A stretch of DNA of 64,000 nucleotides from a virus. The notes below the pieces were generated by a model. That model was not told the DNA's origin. It made no database searches and saw only the letters and a program-made list of their open reading frames with translations. The first letter of the stretch is position 1, and every line of letters starts with the position of its first letter. Positions 8,245 to 19,700 of the stretch are shown piece after piece. Both the position numbers and the translations under genes were made by a program. Location: positions 23,012 through 87,011 of IMG/VR virus record IMGVR_UViG_3300033153_008530. One strand, given 5' to 3'.

Positions 8245-9237
8245 ATGATAGAAGATAAAATTAAAGAATTTTATAATAAAGATTTCTATTTTAGTTACTC
8301 AAGCTTGAATAAGCTTTTGTATTCTCCAACATTATTTTTTGATTGGTACGTATTGAATCAAAGAGAAGACAGAACAGATAAGCATCTTATTGAAGGTAAG
8401 GTGCTTCATTGTCTTCTTCTTGAGAAAGATAAGTTTGATGATAATTTTATCATTGCACCTAATACAGTACCAACCGGGAATAATAAGGCTATTATAGAAA
8501 GTATATATGGACATTGGTTAAACGATAATAAATCATCCAAACTCAGTGATTTCAAAGATGAAATCATTGACTGGTTAAAATATAATGATCTTCATCAGAA
8601 ATTAAGTTCAGATGAAAAAAGAATAGAAAAGATAACTATTGATAAGAATGTTGTTTATTTTGAACATTTAATAAAAGCATCCGGGAATAAAGACATCGTA
8701 GATGAGGAGATGCTTGAAAAATGTGAAGGATATATAAAAGCTATAAGAGGTTATCAAAAAGCTGTAGAGCTTCTAAGATTAGGAGATAGCAGTTTTGAAT
8801 TAGTTGAAGTTTTTAATGAAACCTTGCTAAAACGAAAATTAACCAAGTTTCCGTTTGGAATTCATGGAATAATTGATAACTTTGTAATAGATCACACTCA
8901 GCGTACACTCTACATTAACGACCTAAAGACCACTCAAAAATCACTCTCTGATTTTCCAGATTCAGTTGAATACTATAAATATTGGCTACAAGCTGCCATT
9001 TATAAAACTCTCTGTACTGGTTACCTAAAAAACATCCAAAAAGAAGATTATAAAATTATCTTTAACTTTATTGTTGCAGATAAGTATAATCAAGTGTATT
9101 GTTTTGAAGTTAGTAAATCAACTATGAGAGATTGGGAAATTAAAACAGCAGAAGTACTAAAAAAAGCGAAGTATCATTACAAAGAAAAAGAATATAAGTT
9201 ACCATATGAGTTTGCCCAAGGAAGCGTAGTATTATAG
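8245..9237 (+). CDS. PD-(D/E)XK exonuclease (RecE / Cas4-like)
   Basis: 330 residues. The PD-(D/E)XK core is visible in order: EGKVLHCLLLE (Glu50, His55), GIIDNF (Asp211), INDLKTT (Asp226, Lys228), then SVEYYKYWLQAAIY with the Gln-helix seen in RecE, lambda-exonuclease-like and Cas4-like enzymes. These resect double-stranded ends to give single strands for annealing, which fits the Sak4-like ATPase, SSB-like protein and RuvC-like nuclease in the same unit. It ends in TAG, the only TAG among the plus-strand genes here. Confidence 0.85.
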   Translation: MIEDKIKEFYNKDFYFSYSSLNKLLYSPTLFFDWYVLNQREDRTDKHLIEGKVLHCLLLEKDKFDDNFIIAPNTVPTGNNKAIIESIYGHWLNDNKSSKLSDFKDEIIDWLKYNDLHQKLSSDEKRIEKITIDKNVVYFEHLIKASGNKDIVDEEMLEKCEGYIKAIRGYQKAVELLRLGDSSFELVEVFNETLLKRKLTKFPFGIHGIIDNFVIDHTQRTLYINDLKTTQKSLSDFPDSVEYYKYWLQAAIYKTLCTGYLKNIQKEDYKIIFNFIVADKYNQVYCFEVSKSTMRDWEIKTAEVLKKAKYHYKEKEYKLPYEFAQGSVVL

Positions 9238-9246
9238 TTAAAATAT

Positions 9247-9837
9247 ATGAAGCCATATAAAATAAAAAATGTATATGAAAAATATTTTCAAAAATCCAGG
9301 GTGTTTTTATATCCTGCGTTGTCAATAAAAAGAGGAACAAGTGTTACTCCAATTGAGACATATGTATCATGGAAAAAAGTAATGGATAGACATGTTGGTA
9401 GAACAGAGATGAAACTAATATGTCTATACCATTTAAGAGATGATGATGAATTTTTAAGATTTGAAGAGCAAAAACTACTTAGTAACCCTTTATTCTGTGA
9501 TTATTTTGAAACAGATAAAAAAGATCAAGCAGTTTATACTTTTAATTTTGAAGATTATGAAAGAGACTGGTTTTACTTTCTGCATGGGAGATATTCAAAA
9601 TTGTCAAATAGTCTTAAAAAATCTATAATGAATTTTTATGGAGAAAATAAGGCAAATTATAAGTTAATTGATAGTTATCTTAACCCACATAAATATTATG
9701 ATCAATATAGTAATCTCCTGAATGTTAGTGTAGAAACACTTGAGAAAGTAATTGAATTATGTAATAAGCCAAATTTTGAAAAAGAAGAGTTAGACTTAAA
9801 AATTGAAAAAACAATTTGTAACATTCAAGATTTATAA
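9247..9837 (+). CDS. Hypothetical protein
   Basis: 196 residues; no known motif. The N-terminus (YEKYFQKSRVFLYPALSIKRG) followed by TYVSW looks like a conserved strand-rich head, and the second half is helical with many aromatic and charged residues. It begins nine bases after the nuclease stop and clearly belongs to the same transcript. Function cannot be stated. Confidence 0.75.
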   Translation: MKPYKIKNVYEKYFQKSRVFLYPALSIKRGTSVTPIETYVSWKKVMDRHVGRTEMKLICLYHLRDDDEFLRFEEQKLLSNPLFCDYFETDKKDQAVYTFNFEDYERDWFYFLHGRYSKLSNSLKKSIMNFYGENKANYKLIDSYLNPHKYYDQYSNLLNVSVETLEKVIELCNKPNFEKEELDLKIEKTICNIQDL

Positions 9838-9868
9838 CTAATATTGCACAAACCAATAATTATATATC

Positions 9869-10318
9869 ATGCCAGAAAAAAAATCATATGTTGACCCATC
9901 AATGATGCTTGTAACAAGCAATTGGGGACCAAGTAAAACTTTCAAATTAATGCCTATAAATATTAGTTCTCCATTCATTGAAGGAATATTCAATCCAGCT
10001 GCAAAAGTATTAGCAGTCATTGGGAAGGAGAAGAAAAACGTTTTTCATATGGTTGAAAGACTAGATGAAAATGGTGATCACAGAATAAGAAAAGGAAAAC
10101 CAAACAAAGAAGAACCTTATCAAAAACAAAGAGTTGAAATTGAAAGTTATAGTGAATATTATATTACTGAAGAAAAAGAAATTATTGACTTCATTAAAAA
10201 ATTTACTATTAATCACAAAGAATATGATTATAAAGTACATATGGATGCCCCAAATATGGATCCAACTAATGGTATCACACAAATGGTTCCAGAAATTACT
10301 TTAGATACTAAAGTATAA
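9869..10318 (+). CDS. Hypothetical protein, last gene before a terminator
   Basis: 149 residues, no recognised family. Core strands (SKTFKLMPINISSPFIEGIF, then KVLAVIGKE) are followed by a basic, Lys/Glu-rich middle. It is the last gene before the strong terminator at 10340, so it ends the first plus-strand transcription unit. Soluble, probably one compact domain; role unknown. Confidence 0.75.
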   Translation: MPEKKSYVDPSMMLVTSNWGPSKTFKLMPINISSPFIEGIFNPAAKVLAVIGKEKKNVFHMVERLDENGDHRIRKGKPNKEEPYQKQRVEIESYSEYYITEEKEIIDFIKKFTINHKEYDYKVHMDAPNMDPTNGITQMVPEITLDTKV

Positions 10319-10339
10319 TTATATACTTTTCAACATATT

Positions 10340-10365
10340 AGCACGGATAGTCCGTGCTTTTTTTT
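10340..10365 (+). terminator. Rho-independent terminator
   Basis: An 8-bp perfect stem (AGCACGGA / TCCGTGCT) with a 3-base loop, followed by a run of eight T (10358-10365). It lies between the 149-residue gene and the DNA polymerase, so the polymerase should have its own promoter in 10366-10383 or depend on read-through. No promoter is recognisable in that short AT-rich gap. Confidence 0.88.
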
Positions 10366-10383
10366 GCTTAAAATTTAAAATAT

Positions 10384-12294
10384 ATGGATAACCATTGGGT
10401 AATGGATTATGAAACCATGATCAATTGTTTTGTGGGTGTATTTGAGCACTATAAAACAGATGAACAAAAGATTTTTATAATTCATGAATTACAAAATGAT
10501 TTCATTGACTTAGTTAAATTTTTAGAACAAAATAAAGAAAACGGAGAAAAACATATTTCATATAATGGTTTAGCATTTGATGCTCAAATCACTGAATACA
10601 TACTTAAAAATAGCACAAAATGGGCTAAATTAAGTGGAGATGAAGTAGTTACTGAAATATATAAAATGGCACAATATGTTATTGAAAGATCTAATGCCAG
10701 AGAATGGTTAGATTTCTATGAATATAACATGTCAATTCCTCAATTAGATGTTTATAAACTTAATCATTGGGATAATGCCGCTAAAAGATCAAGTCTTAAA
10801 TGGATACAATTTTCAATGGATTGGTATAACTTACAGGATATGCCAATTAAACATGATGAATTTATTCACTCAAGAGAAGATCTTGATATAATAATTAATT
10901 ATTGTATTAATGATGTAAAGTCAACAAAAGAAATTTTATATAAATCAAAAGATCTCATTTCTTTACGTAAAGATCTAACAAATAAATACAAGATAAACCT
11001 ATACAATGCTTCAGAACCTAAAATATCTAAAGAACTATTTCTACACTTTTTAAGTAAAAAGTCAGGAGTTCCTAAAAATGATATTAAATATTCTAGCACA
11101 AATAGAAAAGAAATAATAGTTAAGGATATTTTACTTGATTATATTAGTTTTAATAATCTTGTATTCAAAGAGTTACATGAAAAGTTTAAAGAAAAAGTTA
11201 TATATGCAGATCAAACCAAAGGAGGTTTTAAAACAACTGTAAAGTTCCATGGTGTAAAAACACATTTTGGATTAGGTGGAGTGCATGGCGCTAGACCAAG
11301 TGGGGTATACGAGAACAATGAAGATATGATGATCATGACTTCAGATGTTACAAGCTTCTATCCCAATTTAGCTATTAAGAATAAATGGTCTCCAGCTCAT
11401 TTACCAAAAGAAGACTTTTGTGAGCAATATGAGTGGTTTTTTAATGAAAGGAAATTAATTCCTAAAACAGATATTAGAAACTACACATATAAGATCATAC
11501 TAAATTCTACTTATGGTCTCTCTAATGATAAGTTTAGTTTCCTATATGACCCGCAGTTTACTATGCAGGTTACAATCAATGGTCAATTGTCATTGATGAT
11601 GTTATATGAAATGATCATGGACGGTATTCCTGGTGCTATTCCAATCATGCAAAATACTGATGGTTTAGAAACTATGATACCAAGAACTTATGAAGATAAA
11701 TATCTTGAGATCTCTAAAAAATGGGAAGAGATAACTAAGCTTAATCTAGAGCATGATAAGTATCAAAAGCTAATTCTTGCAGATGTTAATAGTTATATAG
11801 CTGTTAACACATTTAAAGAAGTTACTAAAGATGAATTTAGTGATCTGAAAAAGAATCCACATAATATCATAAAAGAAGAGGATGGTAAATATTATCATGC
11901 AAAAACTAAATGTAAAGGTAGATTTGAATTTCAAGATTTGCCATTACATAAAAATAAGAGTAACTTAATCTTTGACTACTGTATAGGAGTTAAAATCAAA
12001 GGAAACTGGACATTTAAGATGAGATGGATTGATGAAGAATTAAAAGAAGAAGCTCTTCAGAAAACAATTAGATACTATGTGAGTAATCATGGTAGTAAAA
12101 TTTATAAATGTAATAATGCAGATGGACGTGAAATCCAAGCTGAAAGTGGTAAATGGTTACTTAAACTATTTAATGTATATAAAAAGAAAGCCTGGAAAGA
12201 TTATAATGTTAATGAACAATATTATCTGAAATCTATTTATAGAGAAATAGAAAATATAGCAGGTCCAAAACTAAAACAACTAAAATTATTTTAA
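10384..12294 (+). CDS. DNA polymerase, family B
   Basis: 636 residues. The 3'-5' exonuclease comes first: DYET (Asp8, Glu10), SYNGLAFDAQ near residue 60 and YCINDV (Exo III) near residue 177. The polymerase motifs follow: motif A TSDVTSFYPNL (Asp321), motif B KIILNSTYG (Lys370, Asn374, Gly378) and motif C QNTDG (Asn424, Asp426). The first Asp of the usual DTD is Asn; the second, catalytic one is present. The protein is compact for family B, with only about 49 residues from motif A to motif B. It is the replicative polymerase acting with the helicase and primase. It ends one base before the next gene. Confidence 0.92.
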   Translation: MDNHWVMDYETMINCFVGVFEHYKTDEQKIFIIHELQNDFIDLVKFLEQNKENGEKHISYNGLAFDAQITEYILKNSTKWAKLSGDEVVTEIYKMAQYVIERSNAREWLDFYEYNMSIPQLDVYKLNHWDNAAKRSSLKWIQFSMDWYNLQDMPIKHDEFIHSREDLDIIINYCINDVKSTKEILYKSKDLISLRKDLTNKYKINLYNASEPKISKELFLHFLSKKSGVPKNDIKYSSTNRKEIIVKDILLDYISFNNLVFKELHEKFKEKVIYADQTKGGFKTTVKFHGVKTHFGLGGVHGARPSGVYENNEDMMIMTSDVTSFYPNLAIKNKWSPAHLPKEDFCEQYEWFFNERKLIPKTDIRNYTYKIILNSTYGLSNDKFSFLYDPQFTMQVTINGQLSLMMLYEMIMDGIPGAIPIMQNTDGLETMIPRTYEDKYLEISKKWEEITKLNLEHDKYQKLILADVNSYIAVNTFKEVTKDEFSDLKKNPHNIIKEEDGKYYHAKTKCKGRFEFQDLPLHKNKSNLIFDYCIGVKIKGNWTFKMRWIDEELKEEALQKTIRYYVSNHGSKIYKCNNADGREIQAESGKWLLKLFNVYKKKAWKDYNVNEQYYLKSIYREIENIAGPKLKQLKLF

Positions 12295-12295
12295 A

Positions 12296-13645
12296 ATGCC
12301 AAAAAGTATAGAAAATATATCAGAAATGGAGCTTAAACAAGTTCCACTTCCAACAAGTCATAGTAAACAATACGCTGTGGTATCTCATGGATACATAATT
12401 GATATTGTTAAACAAGAATTAGAAAATAATAATCTTGAAATAGATGCTGAGTATTATAGATCTACTCACGATGGTCAAGTAGCACAAGGAATATATCATA
12501 TAAAATATGATAATGACCCTGAATTAGGTCTCATGTTTGCATGGTGTAACTCATATAATAAAACTATGAGATTTAAGTGTGCAGTAGGCGCACATGTGTT
12601 TGTATGCGGTAACGGAGTCATGGTTGGTGATATGGGTAATTATACCAAGAAACACTATGGTGACTCAGCTAAAGTAAAAGGTTTAGTTAAAAATCATATA
12701 GAAACACAAATAGCATCTGCAGATAATTTCTATAATATGTTACAAAAGGATAAAGAGGCAATGAAATTAGTTTGCTTATCTGAAGAGGACATAGCAGGGA
12801 TGATGGGATGTGTATTCTTTAAAGATATAATGACTATTAATCAGTTAAGTATTGCTAAGAAGCAATATGAAAAACCGGATTATGATTACAACGCAGAACG
12901 TAACTCTTTATGGTCTGTATATAATCATATTACTTTTGCTCTTAAGACAAGTCATCCCAAGAATTGGATGGATCAACAAGCAGACTTGCACAAGTATGTA
13001 GTTAAAACATATTTACAAAATAGTTTAACTCCTCCTGTTGTCACGGAGCTAGATCCTAACCAAATCAACATTGTTGATCAGATTGATGAAATAGAAAAAG
13101 AAGATTCTAATGATCAATTAATTGATAGGGAGATAACTCCTAGTCCACTTGAATGTTCTAAACCTGAAGGGACAGAGTTTGATACTCCACATGATATCCC
13201 GGAAGACATAATGGAACAGTATGATGATCAAACTAGATTAGAAGAAGGTTTAGATCATAAAGGTGAATTTCCTGAACATGATCCTGTTAGTTTAAGAGTG
13301 AGAGATGATAAAATAGAACAGTTTGATGATGAAACAGGTGAAGTAGTAAAAAATGAAGCTTTAGATAATGCTGCTAATGAAGAAGCTGATATGATTGAAA
13401 AAGAAGAGATCATTGAAGAAAGAGAAGAAGAAGATCTTGAGGAGTCAGACCTTACGTTTGAGGATTATCTAGGTAGCGAAGATGCTGACCTGGATCCACT
13501 TCATGATACTGAAGCTGAACTTAATAAAGAATCAGAAGAAGTAATTGAAGAGGAAGAACCAGACTTAAGTACTGACAGTGATGTTGGATTAGTTGATGAA
13601 GATTCAGATGAAGGTAAATTGGAGTTGCCAGATTTTGAGTTTTAA
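12296..13645 (+). CDS. DUF932-like protein with acidic C-terminal tail
   Basis: 449 residues. The first 240 fit the DUF932 phage/plasmid-like family: PTSHSKQYAVVSHGYIID, then GLMFAWCNSYNKTMRFKCAVG and AHVFVCGNGVMVGDMGNYT. The family is common in phages and plasmids and its biochemical role is not settled. The C-terminal 200 residues are strongly acidic and low in complexity (Glu/Asp-rich), perhaps a protein-binding tail or DNA mimic; that is inference. It follows the polymerase with one base between and is the last plus-strand gene. Confidence 0.72.
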   Translation: MPKSIENISEMELKQVPLPTSHSKQYAVVSHGYIIDIVKQELENNNLEIDAEYYRSTHDGQVAQGIYHIKYDNDPELGLMFAWCNSYNKTMRFKCAVGAHVFVCGNGVMVGDMGNYTKKHYGDSAKVKGLVKNHIETQIASADNFYNMLQKDKEAMKLVCLSEEDIAGMMGCVFFKDIMTINQLSIAKKQYEKPDYDYNAERNSLWSVYNHITFALKTSHPKNWMDQQADLHKYVVKTYLQNSLTPPVVTELDPNQINIVDQIDEIEKEDSNDQLIDREITPSPLECSKPEGTEFDTPHDIPEDIMEQYDDQTRLEEGLDHKGEFPEHDPVSLRVRDDKIEQFDDETGEVVKNEALDNAANEEADMIEKEEIIEEREEEDLEESDLTFEDYLGSEDADLDPLHDTEAELNKESEEVIEEEEPDLSTDSDVGLVDEDSDEGKLELPDFEF

Positions 13646-13648
13646 TAG

Positions 13649-13680
13649 AAAAAGGGAGGTGAAAACCTCCCTTTTTTTTT
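13649..13680. terminator. Bidirectional terminator between convergent units
   Basis: A stem AAAGGGAGGT / ACCTCCCTTT extended by A-T pairs, with a GAAA tetraloop, followed on the plus strand by T up to 13680. On the minus strand the same hairpin is followed by five T. It sits between the end of the DUF932 gene (plus) and the end of the 3,086-residue gene (minus), so it can stop both. The remaining 102 bases (13681-13782) are AT-rich with nothing else recognisable. Confidence 0.88.
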
Positions 13681-13782
13681 ACTAACCTTTAATCTAACTA
13701 TATAGATTGTAATAAACTTGACGATTGTCAAATATAAACAAAAATTATTTATTAAACAATTTTAATTAACCATTATCTGATA

Positions 13783-16700
13783 TTATCTAAAACGTTGTCT
13801 TATTGCATTATGATTTTTAACAGCATTTGCAGGATCAATACTTGAACCTGTTATACCAAATAGTTTAAAGAAGTGATTCCAAGCTTTTGCAGAACCTTGT
13901 TTCTGCCATGAATATGGGCCAACATCTTGTTGATAGAATCTTCTATCATCTCCTGTAAGACTCTGATAAAAGTCAACTACGAGTTTGCCATAACCATCAA
14001 GAGTAGGGCCAAATACCACTGAAGTAACATTCTTTAATTGTAATAAATCTCCAAGACCATACCCTGGTAGTGGAATAAATTGTTCATTCTCTGCACGTAT
14101 ATTCATTAACAACCATAATCCATGATTGGCCATCCAGCCAGTCCATTGAAAGTCTTCATCTTTACCTTGTTTTGTTCTTAACTTCTTATATTTCTCCTCA
14201 TCGTCTGGATCCCATCCATATAGTAATGCCATTAATAATACAAGTGAACTCAACATAGCAACTTCAACTCCTGTTTTCATTAATGCCTGTTTTTCTTCAG
14301 GTGTAGCATACATCATTTCTTTCCCTCCTGACTTAAGTCCTCTTCCTAACCACTTCATTGACCTTACATAATAACCCATTGATGATTCTCCAAGGCCAAT
14401 ATTATATCTTTCCTGTGGATCCTTCCAACTTCCTTTATATGACCATCTATTTACCATCATTGGTACAAAATATCTTCTTAAGAAACTTACCATTCTAAAA
14501 GCTAAGTATCTCTGAGCTTCAGGTTGATCAAATTTTGAGTATGCTCCTTGTAGATTATTGTTCACCATATGAATTCTATTTTTCATTTGATGAAATTTAG
14601 TACCACCTAGATCCCATGACTTATCTTCTACGTCATCTCTTAATTTAATTTGTTGATCAACTGTCTCATACGCATGTAATAATGATATTTCAGTACCATC
14701 TTTAAGTTTTACTTTCTGATGTTCCATCATCCCTGCAAATGTTTGGAGTGTTGCTTCAATCTCCATCCACTTTCTTGGTGAGTACATCCATGATGTTCCA
14801 ATGGCATCCATTAAAAACCCTCTAGAAGATGAATCTCCTAGTTTAGACTCAGTTCTTCCTTGGACAGCATCATACTCATCCATTAACTGTAATTTATGTG
14901 TTTTTGGACCACGTTTATAAATTTGTGCACTCATTTCTATTGCTGTTGCAGCTGACCATACTCTCCCTTTTGCATATGAGATTGGTGTCATGTATCTGCC
15001 TGCTGTTGTTTCAATAGTTGCTTGAAACATGGCCCCATATCTGTTCTTTAATGCTGACGGTATGTTTAATGCAAAGAAAGCAAACGAGGCACGTCCCATA
15101 ATTGCATTTACTGTCTTATGTAATGTATTATTATCTTTTCCCAATCCTGTCAATGTCTGACCTTCAAATTCCCTTTCATAGAAACCATTCACCATCATTG
15201 CTCTAACATTCTTATCCTTCTTATTACGATATGTAAACATACCTTTATTGAGAAAGTTTTGTTTCTGAATCTCTTTTATCTGATTTGCAGGATCATGTAG
15301 GGTATCTCTTAATGCTGCTGCAACTGGGTTGATCTCAGTTTTCTTAGATTGCTCATTTAAACTCTGATTATATATTATAAGTGCTTTTACTACATCTAAT
15401 GAAACCTGATCTAAAGGTATATCATATATACCTTTTACAGGTATATTTACAGTCTTATCAAATAAACCAGCATTTGTTAAATTATCTGTCTCATCATAGT
15501 TTAAATCATTATAATGATCATATTCTGTCTCAACGAAAAAATCCTTTATTCCCTGCCATATGGTTTTAACTTTACTATATGCTTTTTTACCAGTTCCTTT
15601 GGCTTTTAAATATTCAAAGTTTGACATTGGGAGACGTGGTACATCCAAATATAATCTACTTTCTTCTTCTGAATCACTTTGAAAGTCTAATGAGGCTTTT
15701 ACTAACTTTTCAATTAATTTAAAACGCTCTGGATCTTCACGTTTAATTCTAAAATAATCTTCATTTCTAAAGATATCAGGTACACCTGGGGCTAGATCTT
15801 TCCCTTCTTTTGGTAACCATCTTCCCCTATTGTCAACGGTCTCTCCAACTATTTTTGGAGTTTTTAATTGAATAGTTTCTCCTGTTTCCTCATCCACATA
15901 TGAATCCTTTACTTTTCTATCAAAATACTCAAAGGTTGGGACACCTACAATTGGATCTCCTATTTGCTTACCTTCTTTATCTCTTATTATTGTTGTTTCA
16001 TAATACTCTTCATCATTTGGTCTTACAACTGTCCATGCATAAACAATGTCATATCTTTTAACATGAGATTCACTAGCTTTATCATAAACCTTTTTATCAA
16101 TATGATTCTTATCAAACCAGTCTTTAAATTTATCATCTTGAGATAGCATTTTAAGAACTAAACTTCTATTATTTAAAAATGCAGCAACGTTTGCTTTGGT
16201 TACTTCATTTGTTTTGAGTTTTAGGATCATATCTGTTGTATCAACCTTACTTAAGTAGTTATTTATTATATCTAAATAATATTCAGTTGGCTCTTTATGT
16301 TGAAGTTCATTTAATTCACCAAACAAAGAGAATAACTCAGATCTTTCAAATTTATTGAGACCAATTTTTACTTTCTCACCTGTTATAGGATCTATAGACA
16401 TTCCCTCATCCATAATTTTTCTAAGAACAGACCATCTATCTATTTCAGATTGAGTAGGTTGTATATCATTTTTGAGTTTATATTGTATTTCGTCAAACTC
16501 TTCTTTTTCCTGTAGTGTTAATCCGCTATATCCGGCAACTCTTTCTTTTGCCTCAATTAATTCTTCTTGTAATGCTTTAATATGTGCTATGAGTTTATCA
16601 GCCATATCTGTTCCTTCAGGTTGACCATCAACATCTTTATATGGCCCAATTGAGTCAAAGATTTGAGTATATATATCTGAAAGGTCAAGTTTTTCCTGAG

Positions 16701-19700
16701 TTTCTTCTGGAAGTTTTGATATAAGCTCACTTAATCTTGCACTTATGTCAGCTCTTGTATCATAAAATTCTTTTTTAACCTGGACTCTTGTATTGTTAGT
16801 TACCCACTCTTCTAATTTAACTTTAATCTCATCTTCATTAAGACCAAATCCCTCTAACTCTGTTCTATAATCCTCATACTTTCTTTGCCATAGGTTTGGT
16901 GACTCAGTGTATTCAAAGAACTTACGTGAATCTTCATTATATTGTTTTAATATCATAGCAACATCAAGATCATTATGCGCATCCTTTGCTCCTGCAATCT
17001 TTCTATTACCGTTTAAGTCTGTTAATGATGATAATTGTCTAAGTTGTCTTAAAAGAGCTTTTTTATCATCTAAATTCTCTATTTTTTGTGTTTCATTGCC
17101 TGCTATTCTATCTAGATTTGACAATGCTTCTAATATCTGTTGTCTTCCCGTCCACGCCTTTTGACCAGCAGGTGTATCAAATACTTGCTGTCTATCATAG
17201 TATACTTGGGTAAAAGGTCTCCAATAATAATCTCTTAAAAATTTTCTAAATTTGTTTGATGCATCAATAATACCTGTTTTATTTCCAGTTTCAACAGCAT
17301 CATTTTTTGCTTGTTGAATTGCATTAAGATGTTCCTGATATGCTTTCCTATTTCCAATAAAAGGATTTAAGAATGTATAAATCTCTCTTTCTTCCCATGT
17401 TACTTCACCCTCTTCAGTCTCAACTCTTTTAAGAAGGATGTCTACAAATGTTGTTTTTTCTCCTATTGCTCGTGGATTCATACTTACATTTGCAGCTTTA
17501 ATATCAGCCTCCATTATCTTAAGAAATCCGTTTGTTTCTTTGTTTGTCTTGACAATTATATCAGATATTGCATTTTTTACAAAGACTGCTAATGACGAAA
17601 TAACAGGATCTGCATTATACATAAATCCCTCAAAGAAACTATTTGCCCAATGGGCATCTCCTAATTCTCCTTTAAGAGTCTTGAGCATTTGGGGTTTTGT
17701 CAAGTTTAACTTATCAAAATCTGCTTTTAATTTTTTTAAGTATTTATCTCTTGCTTTTCCTTCTGGTCTTACTTCCTCAGCATGTTTTTTTAATTCTTCA
17801 TAACGTATTTTAATATTTTCTAACATTGGTTCAAGCTGCTCCATTAAAGCATCTTGTAAACCATATAGATATATACCCTTTATTGTTTCCTGAGCATGGG
17901 TGATTTCTGTTCTTATATCTTTTATGATATCAAAAAATGGTGAACGTCTATTTATAGACTTACCTTCTTTATTTAATTGTTCTATTATAGATGTAAGATC
18001 CTTATCAAATTGATCCCAGTACTTAATTATCTCCTTATAATAAAAGGCTTTCTGTAAGTTATCTTTGTTATTTGGATCTCGTGATATCTCATCAAGATGA
18101 TCATTTATCTTTACTAACATATCTCTAGTCTGAAGCATGTTGGTTACTAGACTTTCTTGATGTTGTCTCACATAATCAACGTCCTCACTTAATTTCATCA
18201 TCTCTTTCTCTAGATTCTCTGCAGATAGGTTTTCCATTGTTTGATAGTTACGTAAACTCTTTTGTATCCCAGATAAATAACCACGCCCTTCTTCTGTAGC
18301 AAGTATTTCTTTCATGGCCTCATAATTCTTATTATTAAGAACTTCTTTTATCTGTCTACTAACTGTATCATAATATGCATTTGTTATCTGTAACAAATCT
18401 GAATTTTTTAAATTAGCAAGACTATCAGAAAATTTGTTTAAGTTACTTGCATATGCTGCAACATCTTTATCTGTGATTATCTCAGTGTCAATCTGAAACT
18501 GCTCACTAACTAACATATCTGCAAGTTCACTAAGAGTTGTATTTTCAGATAGATTTTCAATTTTTACTTTTCCAAACACTTTTCTTAAAAGTTGTTTTAA
18601 AGCAAATACTATCTTATTAATTACTTTTTGAAATGCTGATGGGGCTTTTAAGTCTTCTGTATTAACTTTACTCTTCTCCGCAAGGGCCCTAACTATGGCT
18701 TCTTCTTTGAAATATTTGTAAGTTTCATCATATTCTTCCTTTAGATTCTCAATTATCTCTTTTCCTTCCTTTGTTTTTACTAGATCCTCATAGATCTTGT
18801 TAAACAATCTGGGATTCTGAGCCCCAATTGAGCGCACCAATGGATGAGCAAACTCATGTAATACATCTTGTAATGATGCATTATCTCCTACTAAGAACAC
18901 TTTACCATCAAAGAAGAATGCATTCTGGCCCTCATATGGATATATTGTATTTTTTAAAAGGTCAACAGCCTGTTCAGATGTAATAACATTAAAAGGAATG
19001 CCTAGATTAATAGAAAGATGATTGGCAAGCTTGTAAAGGATCTCTTTAGCTTTGAGTTTCTTTTGTGATTCAACATCCATTTCTATTGGTGCTACTTCAG
19101 GATCCTTTTCTTCTAATATAGCTTCTACAACAGTTTCTTCAGTAGTAGATTCCTCTAATCCATACATTAATGGATTTTTATAATTATAATTTGATAAATC
19201 AACTAAATAACCACCTGCATCATTTTTAATTCCAGATATTTTGTGTACATATTTTAACTTAATACCAGGCATTGATGAAAGTGTGTTATAGAGAGCACCA
19301 GTAGTTAAAGGTTGATTGTTTGTTTCAGCAAAAAGAGCCTTTACATATTTCACCATCTTACTATTGTCCTTGTATTTATAAATATTTAAAGCCTTTTTTA
19401 TATCTTCAATTGTTCTTGGAAAATTTATTTCCATCATATCAAAAGTAACGGGATCTTCATCATATAATTTATCAAAAATCTGTCTTATAATATTATCTAC
19501 TTTTTCTTGTTTAACTTGATTATATTTTTTAGTATAGTCTTTTTTACTTATTTTTTCACCATTTTCTCTATATACTGGTTGTTTTCCGTCTTCTAAAAAT
19601 GCAGTATATTTTTCAGCTCCAAATTCAAAACTCTCAAAAGCTACAAATTGTGCTACTTCTTCTGGACCTGCATATATTAAAGCTGTTTGTTTACTTGATT

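Noticed and set aside
13681-13782. Possible small gene or RNA in the gap between convergent units.
   Set aside because: Only AT-rich sequence with a weak 5-bp inverted repeat (TTGAC/GTCAA); nothing supports a feature.
17438-17803. A 121-residue plus-strand frame.
   Set aside because: It is antisense to the 3,086-residue gene, has no own context, and its hydrophobic composition is what the reverse of a charged helical region gives.
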